Source: Flavobacterium amniphilum (GTDB taxonomy: Bacteria; Bacteroidota; Bacteroidia; Flavobacteriales; Flavobacteriaceae). Taken from it: a stretch of DNA of 64,000 nucleotides. Below the pieces are notes generated by a model that saw only the letters and a program-made list of their open reading frames with translations, made no database searches and was not told the origin of the DNA. The translations under genes and the position numbers were made by a program. Within the stretch, counting starts at the first letter, position 1, and the number at the start of each line of letters is the position of its first letter. The stretch is from positions 186,001 through 250,000 of the forward strand of contig NZ_JAMLJL010000003.1 of assembly GCF_023634845.1 (NCBI RefSeq), in the 5' to 3' direction. Of this stretch, positions 41,052 through 49,972 are shown piece after piece.

Positions 41052-42620
41052 ATGAAAAAAATTGTTTTTTCATTACTTTTTGGAGTGGTATCCAATGTAA
41101 TGAATTCACAAGATGCATTTGTTAACAATGAGGTTAATGATATAAGCCTATCCGAAGAAATAACCGAATTAGACGATAAGTATAATATTGCTCCAACAGG
41201 CATCAATTCAAAATTGTCTGATATCGGTTCAACTTTCTTTATGAACAAATACATTATGTATTCGTCAAGAAAAACAGGAGCCATTGGAGCAGGCCGTGAT
41301 GAAAGTACAAATAATCCATACAATGCTTTATACTGCATGAATATGGACAAGAGCGGAAATTTATCACACCCTTATTTTTTTGCTTCTGTATTGGATTCCA
41401 AAGGGAATGAAGGCGGATTAGCCTTTACACCGGATGAAAAAACACTTTACTACACAAAAAGTAACGAAGGTAATTCGGGCAACTACTCTTTATACAAAAG
41501 AATTTTTGATGAAACCTGTCGTTGCACCTGGATTCAGGAAACATTAATTCCGTTTAGCAGTGAGAATTATTCAATTGAAAATCCTGCGGTTTCTCCTGAT
41601 GGGAAGAAATTATATTTTTCATCAAACATGCCCGGAGGTTTTGGCGGATATGACTTATATGTAGCTGACATCAATGCCGAAGGCATTCCTGTTAACCCGG
41701 TTAACCTTGGAAAAAACATCAACACAACGTCTGATGAAAAGTTTCCTTACGTTGGCGGATCCAATAAAGAGTTGTACTTTTCTTCAAACGGCCATCCCGG
41801 ATATGGAAATCAGGATGTTTTTGTAGCAAAAATCAGAAAAGATGGTTATTCTAATCCTTTAAATCTTGGTAAAACCATCAATTCACAGGCAGATGAAATT
41901 GCATTTATTCTTGCTACCAAAACCAAAGGTTACTTCACTTCCGACAGAAGTGGAAGTTTAGGCCTGTATGACATCTATCGTTTTGATTTACAAAAAACGC
42001 CAGTTTCTTTGCAAGGTACAGCTCATGAAAAAGTTTCCAAAATTGCATTACCAAATACTGAACTTACTTTAGTTGACGAAAACGGAAAAGAAATCCAAAA
42101 ACAGGTAACTGACGAACAGGGTAATTATAAATTTAATGTCGAACCGTTGGAAATCTATTCAATAGTTGCGCAAAAAGAAGGTTACAATGCTTTTGAATTG
42201 CCGGTAACGACTTCTCCAGGAAATTCATTTGCCAATGTCGCTTTAGATCAAAAAAAGGCAGAAGTAACTAAAGAAGCAATTATTATTGAGAACATCTATT
42301 TCGAATACAATAAAGCTTCTTTGAAAAAAGAATCAACATTATCACTGAATAAAATCTATGAGGTATTGATCAGTAACCCTGAAATGAAAATTTCTGTCAA
42401 TGCTCATACTGATTGTCGTGGTTCCGAAAAATACAATCAGGCTTTATCTGACAAAAGAGCAAATTCAGCTTATCAATATCTAATCAAAAAAGGAATTGAA
42501 AGTCACCGTATAAGTCCGAAAGGTTTTGGAGAATCATCATCTTTATCAAAATGCACGGAAAATTGCACGGAAAAAGAATATGATGCCGACCGGAGAATAG
42601 AATTCTTAATTATTGAATAA
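41052..42620 (+). CDS. OmpA family protein with PD40 propeller and carboxypeptidase-like domain
   Basis: 522 residues with a signal peptide (about 1-19). Residues about 40-310 carry PD40/WD40-like repeats (GGLAFTPDEKTLYYTKS, NPAVSPDGKKLYFSSNMPGGFGGYDLYVADI, FPYVGGSNKELYFSSNGHPGYGNQDVFVA, YFTSDRSGSLGLYDIYRF). A carboxypeptidase-regulatory-like sandwich follows (about 315-395), then an OmpA C domain (NAHTDCRGSEKYNQALSDKRANSAYQYLIKKGI) that binds peptidoglycan. The set resembles PorE of the type IX secretion system, but the N-terminal TPR is missing, so the match is partial. Likely a periplasmic anchor of an outer-membrane assembly. It is transcribed alone. Confidence 0.9.
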   Translation: MKKIVFSLLFGVVSNVMNSQDAFVNNEVNDISLSEEITELDDKYNIAPTGINSKLSDIGSTFFMNKYIMYSSRKTGAIGAGRDESTNNPYNALYCMNMDKSGNLSHPYFFASVLDSKGNEGGLAFTPDEKTLYYTKSNEGNSGNYSLYKRIFDETCRCTWIQETLIPFSSENYSIENPAVSPDGKKLYFSSNMPGGFGGYDLYVADINAEGIPVNPVNLGKNINTTSDEKFPYVGGSNKELYFSSNGHPGYGNQDVFVAKIRKDGYSNPLNLGKTINSQADEIAFILATKTKGYFTSDRSGSLGLYDIYRFDLQKTPVSLQGTAHEKVSKIALPNTELTLVDENGKEIQKQVTDEQGNYKFNVEPLEIYSIVAQKEGYNAFELPVTTSPGNSFANVALDQKKAEVTKEAIIIENIYFEYNKASLKKESTLSLNKIYEVLISNPEMKISVNAHTDCRGSEKYNQALSDKRANSAYQYLIKKGIESHRISPKGFGESSSLSKCTENCTEKEYDADRRIEFLIIE

Positions 42621-42636
42621 ACAACGTTGTTAACCA

Positions 42637-42668
42637 AAAAAGCCTGAAGAGATCTTCAGGCTTTTTTA
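42637..42668. terminator. Bidirectional terminator
   Basis: AAAAAAGCCTGAAGA and TCTTCAGGCTTTTTT, separated by two bases, serve the OmpA/PD40 (+) and clpX (-) genes. Confidence 0.85.
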
Positions 42669-42676
42669 TTTGTATT

Positions 42677-43909
42677 TTAGGATGCAATTTCCAATCGCTT
42701 CAATAAGTTTTTGGTCAATGCTTCTTCTACATAATGCTTATCGATATGCAGTTCTTTTTCATCTGAACCCGGAATTTCATACATCGCGTCAGTTAAGATC
42801 GCTTCGCATAAAGAACGTAAACCTCTTGCTCCCAATTTGTATTCTAAGGCTTTATCAACAATAAAATCCAAAGCATCATCCGTAATTGAAAATTCGATTT
42901 CATCCATTGCAAACAGCTTTTTATACTGCTTGATCAATGCATTCTTCGGTTCAGTCAAAATTGCACGCAATGTATTTCTGTCTAACGGATCCATATGTGT
43001 CAAAACAGGTAAACGCCCAATGATTTCAGGAATCAATCCGAATTCTTTGATATCTTTCGGAATTACATACTGCAATAAATTTGACTCATCAATTTTATCA
43101 GTCTCTTTTGATGCACTGTAACCCATCGCCTGACGGTTCAAACGCTTTGAAATGATTCTTTCAATACCGTCAAAAGCACCTCCGGCAATAAATAAGATAT
43201 CCTGAGTATTCACTTCCACAAATTTTTGATCCGGGTGCTTTCTTCCTCCTTTAGGCGGAACATTCACAACCGTTCCTTCCAATAATTTCAAAAGTGCCTG
43301 CTGAACACCTTCACCTGAAACATCACGTGTAATTGAAGGATTATCACTTTTACGGGCAATTTTATCAATTTCGTCAATGAATACGATTCCTCTTTCGGCT
43401 TTTGACACATCATAATCAGCCGCCTGAAGCAAACGGGTTAAAATACTTTCCACGTCTTCCCCAACATAACCAGCCTCGGTTAAAACTGTTGCATCGACAA
43501 TAGCCAAAGGAACATCAAGCATCTTTGCAATGGTTTTTGCCACTAATGTTTTCCCGGTTCCGGTTTGCCCGGCCATGATGATATTACTCTTTTCAATTTC
43601 AACTTCATCACCGTGATCCTGTTGCATCAATCTTTTGTAATGATTATAAACCGCTACAGACATAACCTTTTTGGTTTGATCCTGACCAATCACGTATTTA
43701 TCTAAAAACGCCCTGATCTCTTTCGGTTTTTTCAATACCAAATCTGCACTTGATCTGGCAATTCCGCTCGCTTTCATTTCTTCCAAAACAATTCCGTGCG
43801 CCTGTTCGATGCATCGGTCACAAATATGTGAATTAATACCGGCGATCAACAAATTCGTTTCGGGTTTCTTTCTTCCGCAGAAAGAACATTCTAATATTTC
43901 TTTTGCCAT
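42677..43909 (-). CDS. clpX: ATP-dependent Clp protease ATP-binding subunit
   Basis: 410 residues. AAA+ unfoldase that feeds proteins into ClpP. The N-terminal zinc site is Cys8, Cys11, Cys30 and Cys33 ([17 protein letters not shown]). Walker A is GQTGTGKT (114-121; Gln in place of the more usual Pro), Walker [15 protein letters not shown], and the pore loop is GYVGEDVE. The ClpP-contacting loop lies near IGF-like [10 protein letters not shown]. It is downstream of clpP on the minus strand, separated by an 87-base spacer with the 8-base repeat array. Confidence 0.97.
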   Translation of the reverse strand: MAKEILECSFCGRKKPETNLLIAGINSHICDRCIEQAHGIVLEEMKASGIARSSADLVLKKPKEIRAFLDKYVIGQDQTKKVMSVAVYNHYKRLMQQDHGDEVEIEKSNIIMAGQTGTGKTLVAKTIAKMLDVPLAIVDATVLTEAGYVGEDVESILTRLLQAADYDVSKAERGIVFIDEIDKIARKSDNPSITRDVSGEGVQQALLKLLEGTVVNVPPKGGRKHPDQKFVEVNTQDILFIAGGAFDGIERIISKRLNRQAMGYSASKETDKIDESNLLQYVIPKDIKEFGLIPEIIGRLPVLTHMDPLDRNTLRAILTEPKNALIKQYKKLFAMDEIEFSITDDALDFIVDKALEYKLGARGLRSLCEAILTDAMYEIPGSDEKELHIDKHYVEEALTKNLLKRLEIAS

Positions 43910-43917
43910 TTTTTTGA

Positions 43918-43996
43918 GTTACAAAGTTGCAAAGTTGCAAAGTTGCAAAGCAACAAACGATGTCACTCAGCCGCTCTGTAATTTTGAAACTTTTAA
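43918..43996. repeat. Inverted arrays of an 8-base unit between clpP and clpX
   Basis: Five units of GTTGCAAA type (43918-43957), a seven-base spacer, then four units of ACTYTGNN type (43965-43996), the inverted form. Same unit and layout as 1987-2137. It fills the whole clpP-clpX spacer, ending at the clpP stop codon, and would be transcribed with the operon. Confidence 0.75.
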
Positions 43997-44683
43997 TTAT
44001 CTTCTTAACACTTCATCAATCATTCCATATTCTTTCGCCTCATCAGCAATCATCCAATAATCACGCTCACTGTCTTTGTAAACTTTATCGAATGGCTGGT
44101 TTGAATGTTTAGCAATAATATGGTATAATTCATCTTTCAATTTCAACATTTCTTTCAAGTTGATTTCCATATCGGTTGCCACACCCTGCGCACCTCCTGA
44201 AGGTTGGTGGATCATCACTCTTGAATGCGGTAATGCCGAACGTTTGCCTTCAGCACCGGCACATAATAAAACAGCTCCCATAGATGCAGCCATACCGGTA
44301 CAGATTGTTGCAACATCCGGTTTGATATACTGCATAGTGTCATAAATTCCTAAACCTGCATATACACTTCCTCCCGGAGAATTGATATAAATCTGGATAT
44401 CTTTTGATGCATCCACACTTTCCAAAAACAACAATTGTGCCTGGATAATATTAGCCATATAATCATCAACCCCGGTTCCAAGGAAAATAATTCTATCCAT
44501 CATTAAACGTGAAAAAACGTCCAATTGCGAAATATTCAACTGACGCTCTTCAATAATGTAAGGAGTCATACTACCAACAATTTTGTCATAGTACATACTG
44601 TTCACTCCGTGATGCTTTGTCGCAAATTTTTTAAATTGCTTCGCCATTTCGAGCGTAGCTCTTGGGTCTTTACCGTAGTTCAT
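43997..44683 (-). CDS. clpP: ATP-dependent Clp protease proteolytic subunit
   Basis: 228 residues. Self-compartmentalised serine protease. Catalytic triad Ser134 (CTGMAASMGAV), His159 (RVMIHQPSGG) and Asp208 (SERDYWM). It has about 30 more N-terminal residues than E. coli mature ClpP (MNYGKDPRATLEMAKQFKKFATKHHGVNSM), which may be a propeptide. First gene of clpP-clpX on the minus strand; tig lies upstream on the same strand behind a terminator, giving the common tig-clpP-clpX order. Confidence 0.97.
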   Translation of the reverse strand: MNYGKDPRATLEMAKQFKKFATKHHGVNSMYYDKIVGSMTPYIIEERQLNISQLDVFSRLMMDRIIFLGTGVDDYMANIIQAQLLFLESVDASKDIQIYINSPGGSVYAGLGIYDTMQYIKPDVATICTGMAASMGAVLLCAGAEGKRSALPHSRVMIHQPSGGAQGVATDMEINLKEMLKLKDELYHIIAKHSNQPFDKVYKDSERDYWMIADEAKEYGMIDEVLRR

Positions 44684-44779
44684 TCTAACGTATTTATAAG
44701 TTTGTGTATCTAATCATTACTTTACAGACTTTGTCAAGTCAAAATTCATACCTTTTTTTCTGACTGCCATTTTGTCTAT

Positions 44780-44812
44780 AAAAAAAGCGCCAAATTGTAC
44801 AATCTGACGCTC
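44780..44812 (-). terminator. Terminator of tig
   Basis: On the minus strand AGCGTCAGATTGT pairs with ACAATTTGGCGCT (with mismatches), then seven T residues. It lies just past the tig stop. Confidence 0.6.
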
Positions 44813-44834
44813 AAATATAATGATTTTTTGAAGA

Positions 44835-46160
44835 TTATTCTCCGTACATCTCTTTTACAAACTGCTCGTAAGAAACTTCTTTTGTCTTAGCATTAATTTT
44901 TTCTTTGAACAAGTTCAGCATTTTCTCGCTCATTACTTGCTCAGACAAACGGCGGACTTCGTCTTGGTTTGATAAAACGCGGGCAACGATTCCGTTTACA
45001 TCTTCATCAGTTGGATTCATTTGACCAAATTGGGCCATTTGCTTTTTGATGATATCACCGGCATATGCTTTTAATTCATCAAAATTGATTTGCAAGTTGT
45101 TCTCAGTAATGATTTTACCTTCGATCAACTGGTAACGTAATCCATTCTCAGATTTTGCGTACTCTTCTTCAGCCTGCTCAGCAGAAAGCGGGTTTTCACC
45201 TGCTACCTGAATCCATTTTTTAAGGAAAGTAGCCGGTAATTCAACTTTATGGCTTTCCAATAGGAAAGCAGAAGCATCGTTATAGAATTTCTGATCAGCT
45301 TGTTGTGCAAACTGTTTTTCAGCATCTTCCTTGATTTTTGCTTTCACTTCTTCTACTGAAGAAACGTTTCCAGCACCGAATAATTTATCGAATAACTCTT
45401 GGTTTAATTCAGCCGGCTCACTAGTTGTAACTTCTTCGATTTTGAAATCCACATTGATATCCAAACCATGAACATCGTCATGTCCTACTTGTAAGTAATC
45501 CATTAATTTGTGATCATCATCAAATAATCCTTTAGTTGAAACCGTCACAACATCACCTGCTTTTTTACCGATGAATGCTTTCACAGCTGTTTTGCTTTTG
45601 AAAATATCCAAAGTGATTTGTGCAGGAGCATTGATTCCTTTTTCTTCATTGATGAAAGTTCCTCTGATATCGTCACCTTCAGCCACTTCCGTTTTAGCAA
45701 TCATTTTTCCGAATTGCTTTTGGATTCTAACAACCTGCTCATCCAATAATTTATCATCAGCAACGATTTTGAAATAAGTCAAATCGTTTTTCCCGTCTAA
45801 TTTAACATCAAATTGAGGCGCTAAACCTAATTCGAACTCAAATTTAAAATCATCTGCATCCCAGTTGAAATCTTCAGTAAATTTAGGTAATGGATTCCCT
45901 AAGATATCCAATTTTTCATCTACTAAGTATTTGTTTAAATTCTCCTGTAATACTTTATTAACTTCTTCAGCTAAAACTGCTTTACCGTATTGTTTTTTCA
46001 CTAAAGACATTGGAACAGCTCCTTTTCTGAAGCCAGGAATGTTAGCGCTTTTACGGTAGTTTTGCAAAACTTTCTCTACATTATCAGCATAATCATTTTT
46101 TGCAACTTCAACAGTTACCACTGCGTTTAACGCATCGATATTGGTTTTTGTAATATTCAT
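44835..46160 (-). CDS. tig: Trigger factor
   Basis: 441 residues, ribosome-bound chaperone and peptidyl-prolyl isomerase. The ribosome-docking loop GFRKGAVP is at 43-50. An FKBP-type domain lies at about 150-240, less conserved than in Proteobacteria, and the C-terminal chaperone arm is helical. The gene has a full promoter, overlaid by a perfect inverted repeat, and a terminator. The clpP-clpX genes follow. Confidence 0.95.
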   Translation of the reverse strand: MNITKTNIDALNAVVTVEVAKNDYADNVEKVLQNYRKSANIPGFRKGAVPMSLVKKQYGKAVLAEEVNKVLQENLNKYLVDEKLDILGNPLPKFTEDFNWDADDFKFEFELGLAPQFDVKLDGKNDLTYFKIVADDKLLDEQVVRIQKQFGKMIAKTEVAEGDDIRGTFINEEKGINAPAQITLDIFKSKTAVKAFIGKKAGDVVTVSTKGLFDDDHKLMDYLQVGHDDVHGLDINVDFKIEEVTTSEPAELNQELFDKLFGAGNVSSVEEVKAKIKEDAEKQFAQQADQKFYNDASAFLLESHKVELPATFLKKWIQVAGENPLSAEQAEEEYAKSENGLRYQLIEGKIITENNLQINFDELKAYAGDIIKKQMAQFGQMNPTDEDVNGIVARVLSNQDEVRRLSEQVMSEKMLNLFKEKINAKTKEVSYEQFVKEMYGE

Positions 46161-46185
46161 TATATACGTTTTTTACATACTAAAT

Positions 46186-46223
46186 TTGGGTGGCAAAATT
46201 ACATAATTTATACCACCCAACAA
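46186..46223 (-). promoter_or_regulatory. tig promoter with overlaid inverted repeat
   Basis: On the minus strand TTG (46221-46223), 19 bases, TAATTTTG (46194-46201). TTGGGTGG (46186-46193) and CCACCCAA (46213-46220) are perfect 8-base inverted arms that bracket the -7 box: an operator or a promoter-region hairpin. Confidence 0.65.
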
Positions 46224-46238
46224 ATTTTATTTAACTGA

Positions 46239-46287
46239 AACTCACTTTATAGATTATAATATTTAAATTACAACACCAAAGTGAGTT
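46239..46287 (-). terminator. Inverted repeat downstream of holin-like gene
   Basis: AACTCACTTT (46239-46248) and AAAGTGAGTT (46278-46287) pair perfectly over ten bases with a 29-base loop. T-tract is weak, so end of the pdxJ operon is possible but not sure. Confidence 0.4.
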
Positions 46288-46343
46288 CTTGAAATCCTTT
46301 AAAAATTAAATTTTCAAATTGAAAAATTTTAAGCTTCTAATTA

Positions 46344-46685
46344 CTAGTCTTTTATAAACTTGTAAAGTATCCATTGCGAAATCGACAACAATACACTAAA
46401 AAGCATAGCCGTAACAAAGCTGTTTACATCAAATCCGTCAACCAGATAATCACAAACATACACCATCACCGTATTGATTACCAAAAGGAATAATCCCAAC
46501 GTAAAAAAAGTAATCGGCAGGGTAAAAAACACCAGAATAGGTTTCACGAAGGTATTTAACAACCCCAAAACCACAGCCACAATTAAGGCAGTAGCAATTC
46601 CGTCCACTTGCACTCCTGGCTTAAGGAAATAAGACAATAACAACACTATGATTGTCGAAATCAATAATTTTTTCAATAAGTTCAT
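46344..46685 (-). CDS. Phage holin 4-2 superfamily (YvlD-like) membrane protein
   Basis: 113 residues, four membrane helices (about 6-22, 29-50, 52-80, 88-108). The block ATALIVAVVLGLLNTFVKPILVFFTLPITFFTLGLFLLVINTVMVYV is the Phage_holin_4_2/DUF360 pattern. Despite the name it is a common chromosomal membrane protein, not a lysis protein. It ends an operon led by pdxJ and an alpha/beta hydrolase. Function unknown. Confidence 0.85.
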   Translation of the reverse strand: MNLLKKLLISTIIVLLLSYFLKPGVQVDGIATALIVAVVLGLLNTFVKPILVFFTLPITFFTLGLFLLVINTVMVYVCDYLVDGFDVNSFVTAMLFSVLLSISQWILYKFIKD

Positions 46686-46703
46686 TTTAAATTTTATTTT
46701 GGG

Positions 46704-47471
46704 TTAGTTTTTCAAAAAATATACCGTTTTTTTAAAAAAATCTTTTGGATTTTCGGCATGTAGCCAATGTCCGGCATTTGCAACTGTCTCAATTTCCGCA
46801 TTTGGGAAATGATGGTAAATCGTTTCAAAATCGGAATCCAAAATATAATCCGATTTATCGCCCCGCAAAAATAAAGTTTTTTTATCAAAATGATTTTCAA
46901 AAGGCAACGCATCACCAATCACTGATGTATTTTCAGTAAACACTTTCAGGTTGAAACGAAAACCCAATTGCCCTGGCTCTACCCAATACAGGTTTTTCAA
47001 CAGAAATTGACGAGTCCCAAAATCATGGATATACCCCGATACAATTTCTTCAGCTTCTGAACGCGAAGGTTTTTTTGAAAAATCAACCGCATTTAACGAA
47101 GCAAGAATTGTTTGATGGTGAGGCGCATAATATTTCGGACCGATATCAGCCACAACTAATTTATCAACTAATTCCGGATGATTAGCAGCCAGCAACATTG
47201 ACACCTTACCTCCCATCGAATGACCGATCACATCAATATTTTTCAATTGGTAAAATTGACAATATTCCACAACATCCTGAACCATATAATCATAACCCCA
47301 TTCTTCCGAATGAAAACTTTTTCCGTGATTTCTTAAATCCAAGGCATGCACCTGAAATCCTTGCTCAACATACTGCATTGAGAGTGTTTTCCAATTATCT
47401 GACATTCCAAGAAAACCATGAATAATCAACAACGGCTTCCCTTGACCTTCTATTTTAGAATGCAACAACAT
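46704..47471 (-). CDS. Alpha/beta hydrolase (YbfF-like esterase)
   Basis: 255 residues, no signal. Oxyanion region LLIIHGFLGMSDNWKTL, substrate loop HALDLRNHGKSFHSEEWGYDYMVQDVVEY, nucleophile in IGHSMGGKVSMLL and catalytic His in NAGHWLHAENP. This is the YbfF / acyl-CoA esterase-like branch. It starts two bases from the pdxJ stop on the same strand. Substrate unknown; a short-chain ester is likely. Confidence 0.9.
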   Translation of the reverse strand: MLLHSKIEGQGKPLLIIHGFLGMSDNWKTLSMQYVEQGFQVHALDLRNHGKSFHSEEWGYDYMVQDVVEYCQFYQLKNIDVIGHSMGGKVSMLLAANHPELVDKLVVADIGPKYYAPHHQTILASLNAVDFSKKPSRSEAEEIVSGYIHDFGTRQFLLKNLYWVEPGQLGFRFNLKVFTENTSVIGDALPFENHFDKKTLFLRGDKSDYILDSDFETIYHHFPNAEIETVANAGHWLHAENPKDFFKKTVYFLKN

Positions 47472-47472
47472 C

Positions 47473-48198
47473 TTATTTTAATTTTTGCAGATACATATTC
47501 ACAACATTCTCCAGCCCTAAATACAATGATTCAGAAATTAAAGCATGCCCAATCGACACCTCCAGTAATCCCGGAATGTTTTGATTGAAAAACTGAATGT
47601 TATCCAAGCTCAAATCATGTCCCGCATTGATTCCCAATTCTAACTCATTAGCTAATTCAGCAGCAGCCACATAAGGAATAATTCCGTCTTTGTTCCCTAA
47701 TCCATACTGATGGGCAAAAGCCTCTGTATACAGTTCAATTCGGTCAGTTCCGGTTTCTTTCGCACCTTCAATCATATCCAAAACAGGATCCACGAATATA
47801 GAAGTCCTGATCCCATTACGCTTAAATTCGGCAATTACCTCTTTCAAATAAGCCTGGTTTTTAACCGTATCCCAACCCGCATTTGAAGTCAGCGCCCCGA
47901 TAGCATCCGGAACCAGTGTAACTTGCGTAGGCTTACATTCTAATACTAAATCAATAAAATTATGCTGCGGATTGCCTTCTATATTATATTCGGTATATAC
48001 AACTCCCTTCAAATCACGAGCATCCTGATAACGGATATGTCTCTCGTCAGGTCTTGGATGAATAGTAATTCCATGAGCACCAAATTCCTGAATTCTTTTT
48101 GCAGCTTCAGTTACACTTGGTGTATTACCGCCACGTGAATTTCTCAATGTGGCTATCTTATTAATATTTACACTTAATTTACAGTTGTTATGTGTCAT
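47473..48198 (-). CDS. pdxJ: Pyridoxine 5'-phosphate synthase
   Basis: 241-residue TIM barrel. Condenses 1-deoxyxylulose phosphate with 3-amino-2-oxopropyl phosphate to make pyridoxine phosphate in the DXP-dependent vitamin B6 route. Characteristic segments: SVNINKIATLRNSRG, ITIHPRPDERHI, TLVPD, SIFVDP, ELYTEAFA and INAGHDLSLDN. It leads an operon with the hydrolase and the holin-like gene. It diverges from the CBS gene across 97 bases. Confidence 0.96.
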   Translation of the reverse strand: MTHNNCKLSVNINKIATLRNSRGGNTPSVTEAAKRIQEFGAHGITIHPRPDERHIRYQDARDLKGVVYTEYNIEGNPQHNFIDLVLECKPTQVTLVPDAIGALTSNAGWDTVKNQAYLKEVIAEFKRNGIRTSIFVDPVLDMIEGAKETGTDRIELYTEAFAHQYGLGNKDGIIPYVAAAELANELELGINAGHDLSLDNIQFFNQNIPGLLEVSIGHALISESLYLGLENVVNMYLQKLK

Positions 48199-48224
48199 TT
48201 TGACGTCATTTTTATATGATTGGA

Positions 48225-48232
48225 CAAAAATA
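48225..48232 (-). promoter_or_regulatory. -7 promoter element of pdxJ operon
   Basis: TATTTTTG on the minus strand, 27 bases before the pdxJ ATG. No -33 at normal distance. Confidence 0.4.
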
Positions 48233-48295
48233 CGAACTTATACAAGGTCATTCTCTTATTTTTTAATTATTTTGCAGAAGATTACCATACGTATT

Positions 48296-48955
48296 ATGAA
48301 CACACTTTCAAACTATATTAATCAAGATTTTAAACCTTTCGACATCAAGGAAAATATCGCACGGGTTCAGGATTTTTTCACAGATTTCAATTTTTCCCAT
48401 TTCCCTGTAACCGAAGAAGGTGTTTTTATTGGCAACATTTCAAGTGAAGATGCCAGTTCATTCGACTTCAGCAAAGATCTTACAGATTATAAATATACAT
48501 TCGAAGGCTTCTTTACCCGCAAAAATTCGGTATTACTGGATGTTTTGGATGATTTCGCAAAAAATGAAAGCAATGTGATTCCGGTATTGGATGAACACAA
48601 CAACTACGTTGGCTATTACGAACTTGAAGATATTATCAAGGTATTTAATGAAACTCCTTTTTTAAGGGAAATAGGCGGAATCATTATTATAGAAAAAGGA
48701 ATCAATGATTATTCTTTCAGCCAGATTGCTCAGATTATCGAAGGTAATAACGGCAAAATTTTAGGTGCTTTTATCTCCAATGCTGATGCAGAAAAAGTAC
48801 AAATTACCATAAAAATAGGCGAAGGCGGGCTAAACGAAATCATTCAGACTTTCCGTCGTTATGAATATGAAATTATTTCCGAGCATCAGGAAGACGATTA
48901 TTTAAGAACTTTGAAAGAGCGCTCCGATTATTTAGACCGCTACCTTAACACATAA
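48296..48955 (+). CDS. CBS-domain protein with ACT-like tail
   Basis: 219 residues. The N-terminal half holds two CBS motifs (about 20-55 and 70-120: FSHFPVTEEGVFIGNISSEDA, NVIPVLDEHNNYVGYYELEDIIKVFNE), which usually bind adenine nucleotides. The C-terminal 70 residues (GGIIIIEKGINDYSFSQIAQIIEGNNGKILGAFISNADAEKVQITIKI) look like an ACT domain. The ATG at 48296 was chosen; the in-frame extension from 48149 runs across the divergent promoter region. It is three bases from nadK, so it may sense nucleotides for that step, which is inference. Confidence 0.85.
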   Translation: MNTLSNYINQDFKPFDIKENIARVQDFFTDFNFSHFPVTEEGVFIGNISSEDASSFDFSKDLTDYKYTFEGFFTRKNSVLLDVLDDFAKNESNVIPVLDEHNNYVGYYELEDIIKVFNETPFLREIGGIIIIEKGINDYSFSQIAQIIEGNNGKILGAFISNADAEKVQITIKIGEGGLNEIIQTFRRYEYEIISEHQEDDYLRTLKERSDYLDRYLNT

Positions 48956-48958
48956 CCA

Positions 48959-49843
48959 ATGAAAGTCGCAATTTACGGCCAGTTTTATCAAAACGCCACT
49001 TCGCCTATCATTGAGCGGTTATTGGCATTTTTGGAAACCAATAAAGTTCAGTTTGTTTTTGAAGAAAAATTTCTGGAAATACTTACAGAAAACAAAGCCA
49101 TAACCAAAAGCTACCCAATATTCATATCTTATAAAGAACTGGACAAAAGTTTTGACATGTTAATCAGTGTGGGAGGCGACGGAACATTTCTGAGAGCCGC
49201 TACATTAGTCAGAAATTCAGGAATACCCATATTAGGCATAAATGCCGGGCGTTTAGGTTTTCTGGCAACCGTACAACAAGAAAATCTGGAGCGTTTTTTA
49301 CAATTGGTACTGGATAAAAAATATACAATTTCGAAGCGCACACTTTTAAGTCTGCAATGCAATCCTAAGGCAGAAAACATTACCGATTTAAATTTCGCCA
49401 TGAACGAAGTAACTGTCAGCCGTAAAGACACCACTTCGATGATTACCATTGAAACCTATTTAAACGGAGAATACCTCACCTCTTATTGGGCCGATGGATT
49501 AATTATTTCCACACCAACAGGGTCAACCGGTTATTCCATGAGTTGCGGCGGCCCTATTTTGACACCAAATGCAAACAGCCTGGTATTAACACCCATTGCA
49601 CCACACAACCTCAATGCCCGCCCGATAGTAATTCCAGACAACACCACCATCAAACTAAAAGTTACCGGACGCGAAGAAAACTATTTGATATCACTGGATT
49701 CCAGAATGGCTTCAGTCAAAAACGAATCTATTCTGACCATCAAGAAAACACCATTCAAAATCAATATGGTAGAAATCCCTGAAGAGACGTTTCTGAAAAC
49801 ACTCCGCAATAAATTACTCTTCGGAGAAGACAAACGCAATTAG
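48959..49843 (+). CDS. nadK: NAD kinase
   Basis: 294 residues. Phosphorylates NAD to NADP with ATP. The signature motifs are ISVGGDGTFLRAA (GGDGT), INAGRLGFLA, the NE-containing DLNFAMNEVTVSRK and STPTGSTGYSMSCGGP. It follows the CBS gene by three bases, and the DUF6089/uppS/bamA group begins 129 bases on behind a separate promoter. Confidence 0.97.
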   Translation: MKVAIYGQFYQNATSPIIERLLAFLETNKVQFVFEEKFLEILTENKAITKSYPIFISYKELDKSFDMLISVGGDGTFLRAATLVRNSGIPILGINAGRLGFLATVQQENLERFLQLVLDKKYTISKRTLLSLQCNPKAENITDLNFAMNEVTVSRKDTTSMITIETYLNGEYLTSYWADGLIISTPTGSTGYSMSCGGPILTPNANSLVLTPIAPHNLNARPIVIPDNTTIKLKVTGREENYLISLDSRMASVKNESILTIKKTPFKINMVEIPEETFLKTLRNKLLFGEDKRN

Positions 49844-49928
49844 AGTAAAGGTAAATACTACATTTCACACTTTTCCGTTTAACTTAAATAAAATTACCAA
49901 CATTTCAACCAGAATGTAAGTTTTCACT

Positions 49929-49957
49929 TTGTTAAGTGGTCATAATTACTATATTTG
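49929..49957 (+). promoter_or_regulatory. Promoter of DUF6089-uppS-bamA unit
   Basis: TTG (49929-49931), 18 bases, TATATTTG (49950-49957), 15 bases before the ATG at 49973. An excellent consensus match. Confidence 0.75.
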
Positions 49958-49972
49958 CAACCTATTATAAAA

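Noticed and set aside
46344..46685. Phage holin
   Set aside because: YvlD-type family, in an operon with pdxJ; no endolysin or phage genes.
48149..48295. N-terminal extension of the CBS protein
   Set aside because: It crosses the divergent pdxJ promoter region and does not fit the domain start.
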